Shown piece after piece: positions 1 through 13,300 of a stretch of DNA of 64,000 nucleotides. Position 1 is the first letter of the stretch, and each line of letters opens with the position of its first letter. The notes under the pieces were generated by a model, which saw nothing but the letters and a program-made list of their open reading frames with translations, was not told where the DNA came from and made no database searches. Origin of the DNA: Pegea sp. RAD2-039. Its lineage: Eukaryota; Chordata; Thaliacea; Salpida; Salpidae. The translations under genes were made by a program, and so were the position numbers. Where the stretch lies: contig JAQGEQ010000062.1 in NCBI GenBank assembly GCA_034620365.1, positions 228,184-292,183 on the forward strand. Direction: 5' to 3'.

Positions 1-1360
1 GATATTGCTTTACTAATTCGAAGAAAGTTTTATTCTAGGTATAAAATTTAAATTTTTGTTCAAATAATTTAGAAAATTCACTTAATTCCTTGGAGTTTGA
101 ATGATACTAGTTATATTGAAATTCTTTTAAACATTTCTTCATTTATTCAACTTTTCAAGCTTTTTAACTAACTTAAAAATATAGGATAGAGTAAAGCTCA
201 TCAACTGAATTTGATTTAAGTTTTAAAGTATTTTATGAAGTATGTACAATATCAGTAAAAGATATGTTTTTGAGTATGCATAGATAATTAGTATACGATT
301 TGTCAATAAGACATGATTTTATGATTAGGTGATGCTGGTGTAAGTTTTTATCAAAAATCCACATCAATCAAATACAATAAACATGAAAAAAATATATAAT
401 AAGTTTAATTTCAATAACCAATTAGATAATTTTAACATTAAAGTTGTCTTACTATCTAAATTATAACATAAAACCAGCTACTACAAAAAAACTTTGATGT
501 CAAAATTTTATTGAGATTATTTAAGCCTTGTAGTTAGAAGAAGTAATTTCAACCTCCAAAAAAGTGAAGGTATCTTGGTTAATGAAGAATACTTAAACCA
601 ATTTAATTGTATGTAAGTTTTTCTAGGCCTTGAAAGTTAAAATAGTTGGAAATGAATTATTTTAAAGAAGTTTATCTTAGTTTGAAATGTAACACATTTT
701 AATAGAGAACTTCTAATCCAAAAATTCAGGTAAATAAAAGTCAATCTCATTACTTTACTTTAAAGTGGTTCCCACAGACTAAATGAAAACACTTGAAAAG
801 TTCAAACAATACTTGAAAATTTCAAATTGTAATTTACTTTGTAAAGAAAGTATAAAGACATTTTTAGTTTAAAACAATTCAATTCTTTTGTGTAAAAAAA
901 CTTTGCTGTATTCAAAAAATACTTTTGAATGTAGCTTTTTAACATCTTACAAACATTTGTTTTCTTTAACTTACAAATTTTTAAAACTAACAGATTCACT
1001 AAATTCAGTCATTTATTTAAATGTTATTATGAGGTCACTATGATACGATGAATAACCAACAATTTATCTATAAAAATACTTGAGAACTCTTTTTTATCTA
1101 TGGAATTCTAAATATTTTCTTGAAGATCTTTCTTTTAAAAGGTAATTATTTGTTTTTGTATCAGATCAATTTTTCTATAACATAATTGTATCTTTTATTT
1201 AAATAATTATGTTTATTTCTGCATTTAAATGATGCATTTTTTTCAAAGAATATTTTTTTTACTTTAATTAAAACTTTATCTCAATTTGAAAAAATAAATT
1301 TGTACAAATATTATCCAACAAAAATTAAATGTTAATTTTTATATAGATCACAAATACAAA
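1..1360. other. AT-rich intergenic DNA, no gene seen
   Basis: Very AT-rich sequence with homopolymer runs on both strands. No open frame in it has protein-like composition or a recognisable motif. It ends at the LITAF gene. A pyrimidine-rich stretch ending in tatatag, about 14 bp before that gene's ATG, looks like a 3' splice site, so a 5'UTR intron may lie in its right end. Confidence 0.6.
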
Positions 1361-1732
1361 ATGAATAACCAATTTAAAGAGCCTCCACCACCATATGAAC
1401 CTCAAAAAGCCCCAGACTGGTCTAATACCATCATAACAAATATTCCACAACAGACATATAGTCCTGGCATAGTTGTAACTCCCAACCAACCTGTAAAAAT
1501 TGTCACTGCAAGGCCTGTGATTGTTAGATGTCCGTTTTGTGGAAGTACTGTTACAACAAGACCTCGTGCCATAGCTGGTAATGGAACCTGGACAGCTTGT
1601 ATAATCTTGGCATTGTCTGGGTTAGTCCTGGGGTGTTGTCTTTTACCGTTTTGTGTAGATGAAGCAAAAGATTTCCAGCATAAATGTCCAAATTGTGAAA
1701 AAGTTATAAGCGTTTATAAACGCCTTTCATAA
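1361..1732 (+). CDS. LITAF-domain membrane protein (LITAF/CDIP1 family)
   Basis: Single-exon gene of 123 codons. The N-terminal third is proline-rich and starts with a PPPPYEP stretch, a PPxY-type motif of the kind bound by WW domains of NEDD4-family ubiquitin ligases. The C-terminal half is a complete LITAF domain: a first CPFC zinc knuckle near residue 57, a hydrophobic membrane-inserted stretch containing GCCLLPFC, then the second knuckle HKCPNC near residue 107. The family comprises small monotopic proteins on the cytosolic face of late endosomes and lysosomes that act in protein sorting. Length is usual for the family. The ATG is the first in frame. A canonical AATAAA follows 150 bp after the stop. 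The family call is secure; which paralog (LITAF or CDIP1 type) is not decided. Confidence 0.93.
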   Translation: MNNQFKEPPPPYEPQKAPDWSNTIITNIPQQTYSPGIVVTPNQPVKIVTARPVIVRCPFCGSTVTTRPRAIAGNGTWTACIILALSGLVLGCCLLPFCVDEAKDFQHKCPNCEKVISVYKRLS

Positions 1733-4090
1733 ATTCAAGAAAATCGAAACAAAATGACTTTTTTATAGTTTTCAGTCGATTAAATTTTGATTTATTAAAA
1801 ACTTAAACTGATAATTACATGATAAGTGTAAAATGTTTTCAATTCTTAAAAGTAATACTTAAATAAAAAGAAAGTTTTGAGAAAAATAAATACTGTTTTT
1901 TTGTTTTAATTTTTATGGGTTATTGATATGAAAAAGGAAAATTTAATTTGAGGTTTGTTATTTTCAAGAAAACTTATTTTTCAAACTAATCTGCCAAATC
2001 AATTCTGACAACAGAACAAGTTCATAATTTTTTAGACGAGATAAAAAATACATTTTCTTATAACTAGCCAACTTCTAAAAAATAATTTAAACTTTTTAAC
2101 TTAATCTTAGTAACGATAAAAATTTGAATTATGTATTTATTTTTATAACAGATATTATATAAATATCATTAATTTATTAAAGTATTCACCAGTTATAAAA
2201 TTTAATTTTACAAATATCATAAATACCATATTTTGCAAAACTAAAAACCAACTTCATTGAGTAAAGCAATATAAACTATTTCTATAAAATCTATATCTAT
2301 TTTTTCGATTTAATTTAAAGAGATATTTTCTGATAAGTTTGTATCTTATCTTAATTTTATAATTTTTAAAACTCTAGCAATTAAATAGATAAAATAAAAT
2401 TCTGAGTATTTTCAAATATTTGCTAAAAAATATTATAAAATAAATTAAAAAGTTTATATTTTTTGTGAACTTAATGAAAGAGATCAACGTTTTTATAAAA
2501 AGCAGTTGTTAAACGTTTTATCTTACTAATCATAAGTTCATAGCTAAGTAAAAAATGGGATATAAACTAATTTAACAGCGGTTACATTAGAGATTTGAAA
2601 ATACTTTAATATCTGTTTAAAAGCTATCAGATAAGCCAAGATATCTTAGAATATAACATTAATATTAAAGCTGTTTTAAAATATAAAAGAAAAATATTAT
2701 TAGATAAGTGTAGGGTGATGAAGATATAAGACCTTAAAAAATAAACATCGAAGTGATACAGAAAATGATCGTTTTAAAGAAGTTATGAGATTAATTAATT
2801 TTTAAGAAGTTTTTTTCACATTTTTCTAGAATTATATTGTTTTTTTTGGCGATATTTAAAAATCAGCTAGTTTTTACGTAAACAACTTAAAACAAATGTT
2901 TTTGGTGTCATCTTCAAAACATCGGAGTTATTTTAGTTCAGGGGTCTTTTTTGGGGATTTTAAATTCAAAATGTTTTATTTCAATAACAAAAATAGAATT
3001 TGACAATTAAAAAGAAGATATTTTTATGGGTTTTTTTTTATTGCCTTATTTTCTGATTGGTGATGTATCGTTAACAATTAAAGAGCTTGTTACTGATGAA
3101 CAAATGTCAATATGTTTCTTTTTTATCAAGAGTAAGCAGGAATAAATTAATTTAATTAATTGAAACTCATTAAAACATAAACAGTTTGAGGTTTAAATAT
3201 TGAAATTAAATTTTCTTTTTTAAAACATTTCTCTTGAAAATAAAACACTTGAATGTTTTTACTTTTTGAATTTACAAATAACATCAAAAACTTCCGACTT
3301 TGATTCTATCTTTAAAGTAGAAGATTTCTGCTGACTCATTTTTGTAACTTGATGACAAGCAAATTTTGAAAAGCTGCAGAAGACTACTTCAAACAATACA
3401 GACCCTTACACTAGCAATAAATTCATCATATAATTTTATAAATGTTGATAAAAACATCTTTAACAAGCTAACAAATTATTAAATAGATGGTATTTAGATA
3501 CTAATTGTTTGAAGTTTTATCCTAAACATATTTAACCAGATCACTACTTACATAACACTAAATGCAAATATCTGAAGTGCCACGTGACTGATAAACAAGT
3601 TACGGGGCTAGCTGCTCAGTAACTACAAACTGTTTAGTGCCTATTTAGCTTTAATAATGGGTTGTTTAAAAAATCAAATTGAAAACACACACAACATAAG
3701 ATGCGGAAAAAAACAGTTGGTTACATTTTCAGGTTGATTATTCGGAAGAAAATCAAAAATATAGTTTTGTAGAGAACATGTGATCAATACTTGCGGCCTA
3801 CATGTGAAGTGACAACATGCAGAAGATCAGGCAGTAATATTTGATAAAAGTCGCAAGGTTTCTGCTCCCTCCCTTATAATGGAACTTTTAAAATACTGGG
3901 GGAGGTGATAAAAAAATAAACAAAAAAACAAGACACATGTTAAAGGATTTCATCAAATGTGTTGTAGACGAAGAAAAAGAAGTTTAGAATAAAATCTAAA
4001 CTTGAAATTACGTCGGAAAAGTACGAAGTAATTGACGAATTGTAGAATATTACATCAAGAAATATTTCAAATGAAAAAAAAATAAACTAA
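1733..4090. other. Intergenic DNA, no gene recognised
   Basis: About 2.4 kb of AT-rich sequence after the LITAF gene. The segment 3550-4060 is less AT-biased and holds short in-frame stretches broken by stops, such as a lysine/glutamate-rich run near 3945-4000, which could be relics of coding sequence. No family is recognisable. Confidence 0.5.
1885..1890 (+). terminator. AATAAA poly(A) signal of the LITAF gene
   Basis: Canonical AATAAA about 150 bp after the LITAF stop codon, preceded by another at 1862 and followed by a T-rich run. Inferred from position and sequence only. Confidence 0.5.
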
Positions 4091-4267
4091 ATGATGGAAG
4101 AAGTTATCAATGATATACAAAAAAAAAGCAAAATACCCCATGATTGTACTCTAGAAGAGATCGTAGAAGTACATCAGATACCAGTTTTTAATACTTTATT
4201 AAAAAAGAATAAAAAACTGAAAACCAGAGATAAATTACAACTAACAGTTCCTTTGATCAATAGTTAA
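4091..4267 (+). CDS. Small ORF with a LysM-like pattern (uncertain)
   Basis: Open frame of 58 codons starting with two ATGs and closed upstream by an in-frame TAA at 4088. The translation has the spacing of a LysM module: D-x-T-L-x-x-I, then isoleucine-proline seven residues on, a K-x-N in the middle and a final L-x-L-x-V-P. Eukaryotic LysM domains occur in LYSMD and OXR1/NCOA7-type proteins, which are much longer, so this would be one exon or a relic. No partner exon or splice sites could be fixed. It lies tail-side to the TBL1 gene on the other strand. A chance ORF in AT-rich DNA is a real alternative. Confidence 0.3.
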   Translation: MMEEVINDIQKKSKIPHDCTLEEIVEVHQIPVFNTLLKKNKKLKTRDKLQLTVPLINS

Positions 4268-4422
4268 AAGCCCCACCTTCGAGAGTCTCTGTCGTTTGAA
4301 CTTTCTTCTTTTTTTCAAATGTTGCTTTTCTTCAAAAGCAGTTTATTTTTTATTTCGAACTTGGAAATAACATTCGACCACTTTCACTTCTTTTAATTCT
4401 GCTATTAATTCTAGATTCTTTT

Positions 4423-7400
4423 TCAACACATTTTCAGGTCCAGAACACTAACCTATAAGGAGAAACAAATTATTACAATGTGTCGACTACATGAGCCTAC
4501 TGCTATTTTATCGATTTTTACAAGCAATGCAAGTCAGCAAACAGTTATTACTCTGATAACAGTTAGTGATGATTTCAGTAAACCATTTGAAAAATGGTTT
4601 TTTGGGAATATGGTTTCTAAAAAGAACTTACTGAACCATCAGACGCACTAGCACCAACTTTATTACCATCTTTATTCCAACAGACTTCGAAAATACCACC
4701 AGTACCAGTATAAGTGTGAATTAATTCACCAGTCTGTTGTGAGGAAGATATCAAACTTTCAAATATTCACGACAACTTTCGACAAGCTACCTGAGTACAC
4801 CAAATATGAACCCTCTTGTCAAACGAACCACTTGCTAATAGCCTTCCGTCAGGACTAAACGCAACTGAATAAACTGGTTCCGTGTGTTTTTTTAGTGTGT
4901 ATTTACAAGCACCTCGCTCTAAATCCCATAACCTAACAGTCGAGTCGAAGGAAGCGCTGTTGGAAATAGTTTAGAAGGAAACTAACCAGAAAGTTGGTTT
5001 AGTTACCTGGCGAGAGTTAGAGTCTGAGGATTACCAGTTCCAATACCAGAAGGACTCCATTTTATTGTATAAATTTCTTTTTTATGAGCATATAGATCTT
5101 GTACAAAGGTGTCGTGTTTCATTGACCACAACTATAAGTTAACAGCAGTCGTGTTAGGTAGAAGTAGTTGGTATTTATCACTAAATTATTTATATTCTTA
5201 TTTTTGTTATTTACAACGTAAAGCTGCTTCCATCTTACTTTTATTGTCATATCATCTGAACAAGATGCCAACCAAGTGCCCGACGGGTCCCATTTAATAG
5301 CATTTACTTCATTCTGTTGTAAAATACAAATTACATGAAGCAAGAAGACATGGAGTATGACTCACCGTATGACCTAGAAAGCTCTTTACAGGATGATTGT
5401 GTCCTAATTTACAAACTAATATACTTTTATCCGTTGAACAAGATGCAAAACTAAGGTTATTCTGCCAGTCAACATCTAACGCTGGAGCTGAAATATATAA
5501 ATTAGTTGAGATCATTCAGAAAAGTGGTTTGAAGAGGAGAGAATGATGATGTAAACATGAAATTGAACGAAACAACTGAAATTACTGAACATTTTAGTAG
5601 AATCTGGTGAAAAATTGACAAGTTGTTGACTCATACAAGCGAGAACACGTGACAAGTGAAGTTGTACAATCCATCAATTGATGAAGTGTAATTGTAAGTT
5701 AAATTATTTATGTAAAAAGTCGAATCACTATATCAAGTTGGTTTCTGTTTTCAAATTTCAAATTAAACAGCATCAAGAGATCGAAGCAGAGATGCTCCAT
5801 CAAAATACATAAGTTGGAAAACTTAAACATCAAATTTTGACATCATTAAACACTCTAGATGAAGATTTTCACCAGAAACTTGATCAAGATCACATTTGAA
5901 GTCAACTAACCATTATGGAAAGCAAATTGTTGCTTCAGTTTCCCTGTATTTGCATCCCAGATAATCGTAGTTTTATCAACTCCGGCACTCAAGATAAAAT
6001 TCCCTTTTTTATTCCATTTTAACGCAAAGATTGGACCTTTGTGTTCACCTAGAGTTCGCTCCAATCTGCCTAAAAACCAACAGAATTGAAAATAATTTAA
6101 AAGTTGATGGGTTTGTAAATAGACGATGAAATGTTTAAACACAAAACCATTTATTTACTTTTCATGAACTTTTTATGAATTAATCTTCAAAATAATCAGA
6201 AACAACTAAATTTTGTTGAAAAAGAAGAAGATCAGAAGAAGATGACATTAAAGAAGCAAGAACTAGATCACGTGACTTTAAAAACACTTGTTGAATATCA
6301 GCAGCAGCGGCGGCAGAGAAATCTGACAATAGAGTTGCGCTGACTAGTAGATCACGTGACCCAACTCACATTTCAATGGTTATTGAAGAAACTGAATCAA
6401 TAGAATATGGAAATAAAACGCGCTTTCGAGGTGTTCAACGAAGCGTGACCGGGTAGTTTTGTGTGAACAAAGTGAGTATTAGTAAAAAGTTAACTGGTAA
6501 ATAGATTGAGAGTTAGAAAATGATTTTTTGCTGAAATACATTGGTGAAGGTGACATAAAATCCAACTAAACAGACGGAAGCTTCTAGACTTAAAAAATGT
6601 GTTGTTTGTTGAAATGGAAATATGAAAATATCAGCTGACAACAAATGATCTAATTACACAATTTGTCAATAAGAGATAGTTAGAGGATGGTTATAAAACT
6701 CTTTTTGATAATTATCAAAAACCACAAAAGCTCTGAATATGTGTGTTTGTATGACAAAGCAAAGATAAGAAAGAGTGAAGAATTATAAATGAAAGAGCAG
6801 TCATCTAATATCGCTGGCGGCTATCATGAAAAAGATATAAAAAGTTAGAATAAAATTTAAGATAAAAAAGTTGGTAGAATTGATGAACGAACTACTCGTA
6901 GTTGATGAGTTAACTCAGTTTCTACAAGGCTAGTTACGTAACAGCAAAGGCTGGTATGTCACGCATCACTACTTTCAACGTCTCTCTTCTGTCAGTCTAT
7001 AACTGAGATTTAAATTTGACGGAAAAGATATAAAAAGTAAATTTTTGAAGAACTTGCTTGCCAATATACAAGTTTACAAGTTGTAACAGAAAACATTTGA
7101 CAAACTAGAAATGGACAAACAGATTTGCAACAAACATTTAATTTGAGAAATTCTAGTAAATTTCAATTTGAGAATGCAATCAATGATTAATTTAAATTTT
7201 GGAAATGATTTGAAACAAATCAGAAATAAAAAGGTCAAGTGAAATATTTTGTTTACTTATAACCTTGAAATTAAAAGTCTGCAGACATGCTAGAAATTTC
7301 AAGAAATGTTTTAAATACCTCCTCAACAATTATCATGTTTAAAAAACAACTGTTATTTTCAATGAAGGAATATTAAAAGAACGAGTTAATAGAATACAAG

Positions 7401-10284
7401 AGATCTACAAACCAGAAAATAAATTATTCATTATTTGTTCAACTAAATCAAATAGTATCATGAAAATAATAAAATTTCATCAATTGATGAAGTAGATAGA
7501 TTACAAAAATTATTGAAGCTTCTATCATACCGTCTGTTCCCCATAATCTTGCAATCCCATCATATGAACCAGTTGCCAACATGGTTCCAGCACTCTACAA
7601 CAAATCACAAACTTCAAAACCTACTGGTAGCAAGTAAACACGTGTTTCATCATTGATTATAAAATCTAATTACGTAAAACATATATTACATTCCAATCTA
7701 ACGACGTGACATCTTTATTGCTTGGCACTTCTTGGTTGCCTTCACGAATACAATGACGTAACACTAGTTGGTGGTGATCAGAGTTGGAACCATTAGAACC
7801 ACCATACGCGTTTCCACCATTAGTAGAATAGCTTGAATCAGGTGATAGATTCCACAAGCGCGCTGTTGAGTCTCCGCTACTAAATGCAAGATAACAATTA
7901 AGTATAAAAGTTAGAGATCAACTCATTGGAGATGGTTGAGGTGTCAGCAGCACTTTTATGTAAGTTGACATGTTCAGAAAAATATTTATATTTTCAAACA
8001 TTACAGCAAAAAAAGTTTTTTATTTATGCCAACAAGAGATTGACAGTTTTGAAATGTAGTTTGAGTAAACTCAAATCAAGAATAATTCCATTTTTTGTAA
8101 ATAATTTTTCATATTTCAGTCTTTTTATTGTAACTCAACGTGAATAAACACAAACATTACTGGTGAACACTAACCCAGACGCAAGTAGATCCTTTGTAGG
8201 GCACCAGGCACATATAAACACCTCACTATCATGTCCTCGGAGTACAGTGGAGTTGTTTAGAGCAATTGAGATGGTACTCTTAGTAGCTGGTTGTTTGTTA
8301 CTGGTCGGTAGATGGGAGTTATTAGATTGGATATCCAAATCAACGTCCATCACTTCAGAGGTCGCATGTATGGAGTTTTCCTGGTTGGTGTTTGATGATG
8401 CCATGTTGGTTGTACCTAAGTTTGTTGATGTTGATATATTTGAGATTAAAGATTATTGATTTTAGAAAAACTATTGAAGCTTTCTAGTTTGTGTTAATTT
8501 ATCAAATATAGATTAACCCTATTTAGCTTTTAGGTTTTCTAACTTTTTTACTGTTTATAAATACATTTTCAAATTGATGGAAAGTACTTGCATACCAAAA
8601 ACTTTATTTTATTCCTAACTTATCAAACAAACCAATTTTCAGAAAGGACTTAAATAAATTTCAAAGTTTTGTCTTAAACCTTTGGTAATCAAATTAGTTA
8701 TTTTCAATAAAACCATCTAAAAATAATAAGAGGAAATGTACACTTTAGTAGTAAGCTATTGTGTTAGTAATTGGCAAACAACAAAATTACTGCTATAAGT
8801 TACTCACTAACAATAAAAATATACCATCAAGATAAACTACATCAAATTACAATATCTAAAGAGACCTACAACTCAAAAACCAATAAGTTAGCACAAAATA
8901 TTAGAAATTGGTCTAGACGTTTATTATTCCACCAAAAAATTCTTTGGCAACCCAGAGATTGATTTGATTTAGGTGCAAACATGCAAAAAAGGTGGCTGAT
9001 TTAAAAGACAACTGAAAATGTTACCTACTGTAAAATAAACTTTTCTATTTGAAAATAGAAAAGAACAACAACAAAACAGCAACAAACTTCACTTTTTAAA
9101 AAAATTTAAAAACAACATAGTTATCAACTGTACTACATAGAAGAACTCTTATATATTTTCAATTTACTAGAATATGGGTGGTCACCATTGGTACGTGGTT
9201 GGCTATTTCTTGAATCAGATTTCAGGGTCGGTGATGACATACTTTGAGCTTGCCATTGAGGTACAGTTGAAGCAACTGATGTGTTTGCAATCGATGTAAC
9301 TTGATGAGGAGTCTGGTTATTGTAAATATTTAACGAAGTGGTTGTTTCAACTGAAGGTGGCTGAGATGGGAATTTTGTTCCAACAGGACATGGATTTGAC
9401 TGATCAGCTGTTTCTGTAGAAGATGGGGCGGTAGCTGTATTTTCGGTGGCTTTAGAAGTCGTTGATTCCAGACTTTCTTCTTTTAAAGCAGTGAAGTTGC
9501 TGGTGGAAGTTATACAAGTTGTTGCTGATGGAGATAAAGTAGAAGTAGTTTGTTCCGCATCCATCGCTTGTTCTTCTTTAGTCATGTTGCTACTAGTAAC
9601 AGCTGTTTCAGTTTTAACTTTTTTAGAAGCTTCCAGTAATTGAGCTTTTTTATGTGATAACACATCCGGCATACAAGCATCAATTAGTGAAATTGGTTCT
9701 CGAAATTGGCTATCTATTAATTCGCCATCCTAAAATTATTTTGTATAAAAATCACAACAAATAAAAGAAACAACAAATACCTCAGCAATACTCATCTCTG
9801 CTTCGACATATTGAATACCTTTTTGAATCATTGAAATTAAAGCTGCCGGTGGAACAAGTTTTCCATTGATGTTTGACTGAGCAATATGTGATTCCATACC
9901 AAACAGATAGGCGCTATGAGGAAACCCTTTAAAAATAATCACTTCTGTAAGTTTGCACTTTTCAAATATTTCAAAAAATGAAGAATTTGGATTTAAATGT
10001 CGATTAGAAGTTTTCTTTTGTAATTAAATTCTTAAAAATATCAAATAAACATTTGTTGTGGCCACAAGTGCCTTTCATGGGCTCAATTAATATTCAAAAA
10101 TATCTCAGTGAAGTAAACAATCCAACAGAAAAAGATAAAAAAGATTGGATTCAAAATGAAACTTTACAAAAAATGGCTTAGCAAATTTCAATATTATGTA
10201 ACAAGATAACAAAAAGAAGGTTTTACCTGATTCATGTAAGTAACGAAATACTAAAAAATTTAATTCATCAGATGTGATACTCAT
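4423..10284 (-). CDS. TBL1X: TBL1/TBL1XR1-type F-box-like WD40 corepressor subunit
   Basis: Thirteen coding exons: 10227-10284, 9781-9926, 9168-9729, 8175-8415, 7690-7879, 7531-7594, 5911-6069, 5366-5487, 5239-5313, 5007-5131, 4791-4956, 4632-4733 and 4423-4452. All junctions keep phase and give 679 residues. Exons 1-2 encode the LisH and F-box-like region (start [12 protein letters not shown]; then [12 protein letters not shown]). Exon 4 onward carries the WD40 propeller with motifs such as [13 protein letters not shown] and [12 protein letters not shown], ending VLDLKMC from a 30-bp last exon. Orthologs form the NCoR/SMRT-HDAC3 corepressor core in the nucleus and mediate its exchange on target promoters. 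The serine/threonine-rich linker between the two parts is about 220 residues, much longer than the roughly 60 in vertebrates. A small upstream ORF overlaps the start codon. Introns range from 50 to 1461 bp. The TBL1 family call is secure. Confidence 0.95.
9975..10205. repeat. Intronic repeat, copy A (paired with 19964-20160)
   Basis: Most of TBL1 intron 1. Between about 9980 and 10195 it aligns by eye, in the same orientation, with the block at about 19980-20160. Shared landmarks are a run ending aattaaattcttaaaaata, an aatccaaca motif and a cttagcaaa motif in the same order and at similar spacing. Divergence is substantial, so the copies are old. Confidence 0.5.
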
Positions 10285-10363
10285 ATTTTTGAAGAATGGT
10301 TGGATTTCTTAACAGTTGTTTTTCTAAATGATCAAAAAATTTTGCAGCAGTTGAGGCGACCAT
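10268..10363 (-). promoter_or_regulatory. Upstream ORF overlapping the TBL1 start codon
   Basis: An ATG 79 bp before the TBL1 start opens a 31-codon frame that runs through the TBL1 ATG in another frame and stops 16 bp inside the coding sequence. If the transcript includes it, ribosomes starting here would bypass the main start, lowering TBL1 translation. The peptide (starting MVASTAAKFFDH) is not recognised. Whether the transcript begins upstream of it is unknown. Confidence 0.4.
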
Positions 10364-13300
10364 GCAAGTTGCTTGATAACAAATTTTGTATTCAAATTAT
10401 CCTGAAAAGAAGAACGCATAGGTGAATGTAATTGAGACAACTTTCAAAATGTTGTCAGAATAATGAACATTTAAACCAATTCATTTTGATGTCAGTAAAA
10501 ATTGCAACAAAAAAATTATTAGCAAAACCCTAATTGTTTGAATAATAAAAGTTTCTGTTAGTAAGCTAAATATAAAATGTTGAAAATATTTATTTTAAAG
10601 TTTAAGAGGTTTTGTAACTAAAATGTTTTTAGCTAAACATTTAAAGGTGTTGAAAAACGCTTATTTGAACTAAGTAACATGAATAAGATATTTTATTACA
10701 TCAATTTATTAGAACAACTTATTTATACATAAAAATATTTCAAAGAAGTTCAAAGTAAACTTGAAAATCAACTATACAGTTATAAAACTATTAAAAGAGT
10801 ATAAAAATGGAAAAATATAATTTGAGAAATAAACAAGAGTTAAACAATTCTGATAAAAAATTGTTTTATATAAAATCAAAATCCAAAGCTTTAAATATAT
10901 AAATATTGTTTACCATATATTAAAGAGGAAAGTGAAATTGAAAACTTTAAAACAAATTATTCATACAAATGACATAATAAATTTAATGTTAACCCTACTT
11001 ATTTCAGCTACAACCACAACATATATCAACCACTAGTAAAGTATAATGAAAATATAAGAAATACTTTTTCTACTAAAACAAATATATCAGAATATTAATT
11101 GTTGATGAAAACAACTTTTTAAAGACTTAAATATTAGTTTTTAGATAGATTAGAATATATAAAACCTCAAATTTCAATGAAAATAACATCTAACTTCATT
11201 ACAAAACTTTTTATAGAATTAATTAATAAGATTTTATAAGATTAAGAAACTATTTAGTTTATATCTATAGCAGTAAATAAATATAAGTTCTAAATGAAGT
11301 TTATCATAAAATCAAGAATTGAGTCAAAACTTAGTTTTACTTTATTAAATTTAAACTAAAAATATATCAAGACAATAGATGGCTTCCTTCCACTATAAGT
11401 TATGTTCTAAGCTATAACTTATCTTCTTATGCAGGCAAATTAAACAACATTTAGTGATTAAATAATCAAAGTTATATATAAATGTCTAGGCATTATGTTA
11501 CTATAACATTCAGAAAATGATACAACAAAATTAAAAACTTTTAAATTAAAATATGAAATATTTGAAGAAGCAAACTTAGCTATTATTATATATTTACTTA
11601 GATATTATGAGAAAACTCAGTTTGTAAGGAAATATAAAAACATTTTTTGATATTATATAAAAATAAAATTTATAAAAACAAATTTGAAAATAAAATATTC
11701 ATATAAATTTACTACATGTTCAAGTTTCATAATGATTATATAAGTTATTCTAAGTGTAACTATAAAATATACAATGAAAGGATTTAGAAATTAAATTTTA
11801 TAAAACTTTTTTAAACTATAATATTTTACTTGGTAAGGTTACTATTACAAAACACAAATTACTCATAAAAATGAAAAGCTTAAGCTATTTCATAACTACA
11901 AAAAGAAATGAAATTTCTATAAACAAATTTACTAATTATATTTTATAATAATGTTAGCTGAATAAATTGTGCTATAAACCATCAGAAAAAGTTCATTCAT
12001 AAAATGAATGTTACTAAATTTGACCATTATAAATATAAGTTATCAATTAATTTTTATATTCAAATTAGTAAAAAAGAAATAAGTGAAAATAGAATTTAAA
12101 TTTAATTTAAACAATTAAATAAATCATTTTTAAAGGGTAATTTATTTTAGTTTTTTATTTAAACAGGCTTTATATCCACACATTAAATATAAATAGTATA
12201 TACTAAAAATTATTATTCATCAAAAAATATAATCACATTTTAAAGTTAATAAGAGCTGATAAAAAAAACATTATTCAGCATATTAGGTAAGAAATAATTG
12301 AACTATCATATAAATAATTTCATAAATATCAAAAATTAATTATAAATAAATATAATAAACATATTTAGGTAATTTTGTAAAGGTATAAATTAACAACTTA
12401 ATAAAAAATGTTATACAATTATCTACTAAATAGCTAATTTCATGTTTTTGTACAATTAATTATATCTAAAATTGATTATTAATATTAGCAAAATACATTG
12501 CTCTGTAGCACTACAACTAAGTTAAACAAAATTAAATTTTAAATAAATTATGGTCACTTTGTAAAAGTTTAACATTTATATATATTTGAACCTTTTTAGT
12601 TTTTATCCAAATTATCATCTCTTAGTTTTTCCATTTATTCCATTTTCAAGCAGTAAAATATTTAGTTTTTTAAGTTACAACAAAAATCTTTAATCAACAA
12701 CTTTCTTAATTTTTGTTAAGTTTGATGCTATAGAAAATATTGAGAAAATTGACTTGATGAAAAAACAAAATATCTAACTTTTAAAATTATAATGTTTCTG
12801 AATAAAAGTCAACATAAAAATTAACTAAAAAATCATTTATATATCAAAATATTAGAACATGACAAAGATAAATATTAATTTATATACATGAATTTGAGTA
12901 ATAGAACATTATTGCTGGTTATACTTACTAAATATATTAATATACTATAAACTTAGCGACCTTAAGCTTAAATAATCAAACTTAAAATAATAAAAAGACA
13001 GTTTTGTAACGAATGTAATAACAAGTTTACAACAATCACATAAAATAATATTTGATTATAAATAGTTTAAACAAATTATAAGTTAACTATTCTTACGGTT
13101 ATATAAACAACACATAGAAACAAAAATCACAATTAAATACACATATTAAAATAAAAATACTAAATAATTATTAAGTAAACTTAAAAGTAAACTTTTAAAC
13201 AATTAAATTAGTCCTGTAAAAATTGCATAGTTAATATTTCATATCTACGTATAGTCACAATTATAAAAAATAGCAACAACAAAATAATCTAACTGAAATA

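Noticed and set aside
4617-4631. TBL1 ending by reading through the exon-12 donor to a TAG at 4617
   Set aside because: A phase-matched 30-bp exon at 4423-4452 restores the conserved VLDLK ending, so the donor is used.
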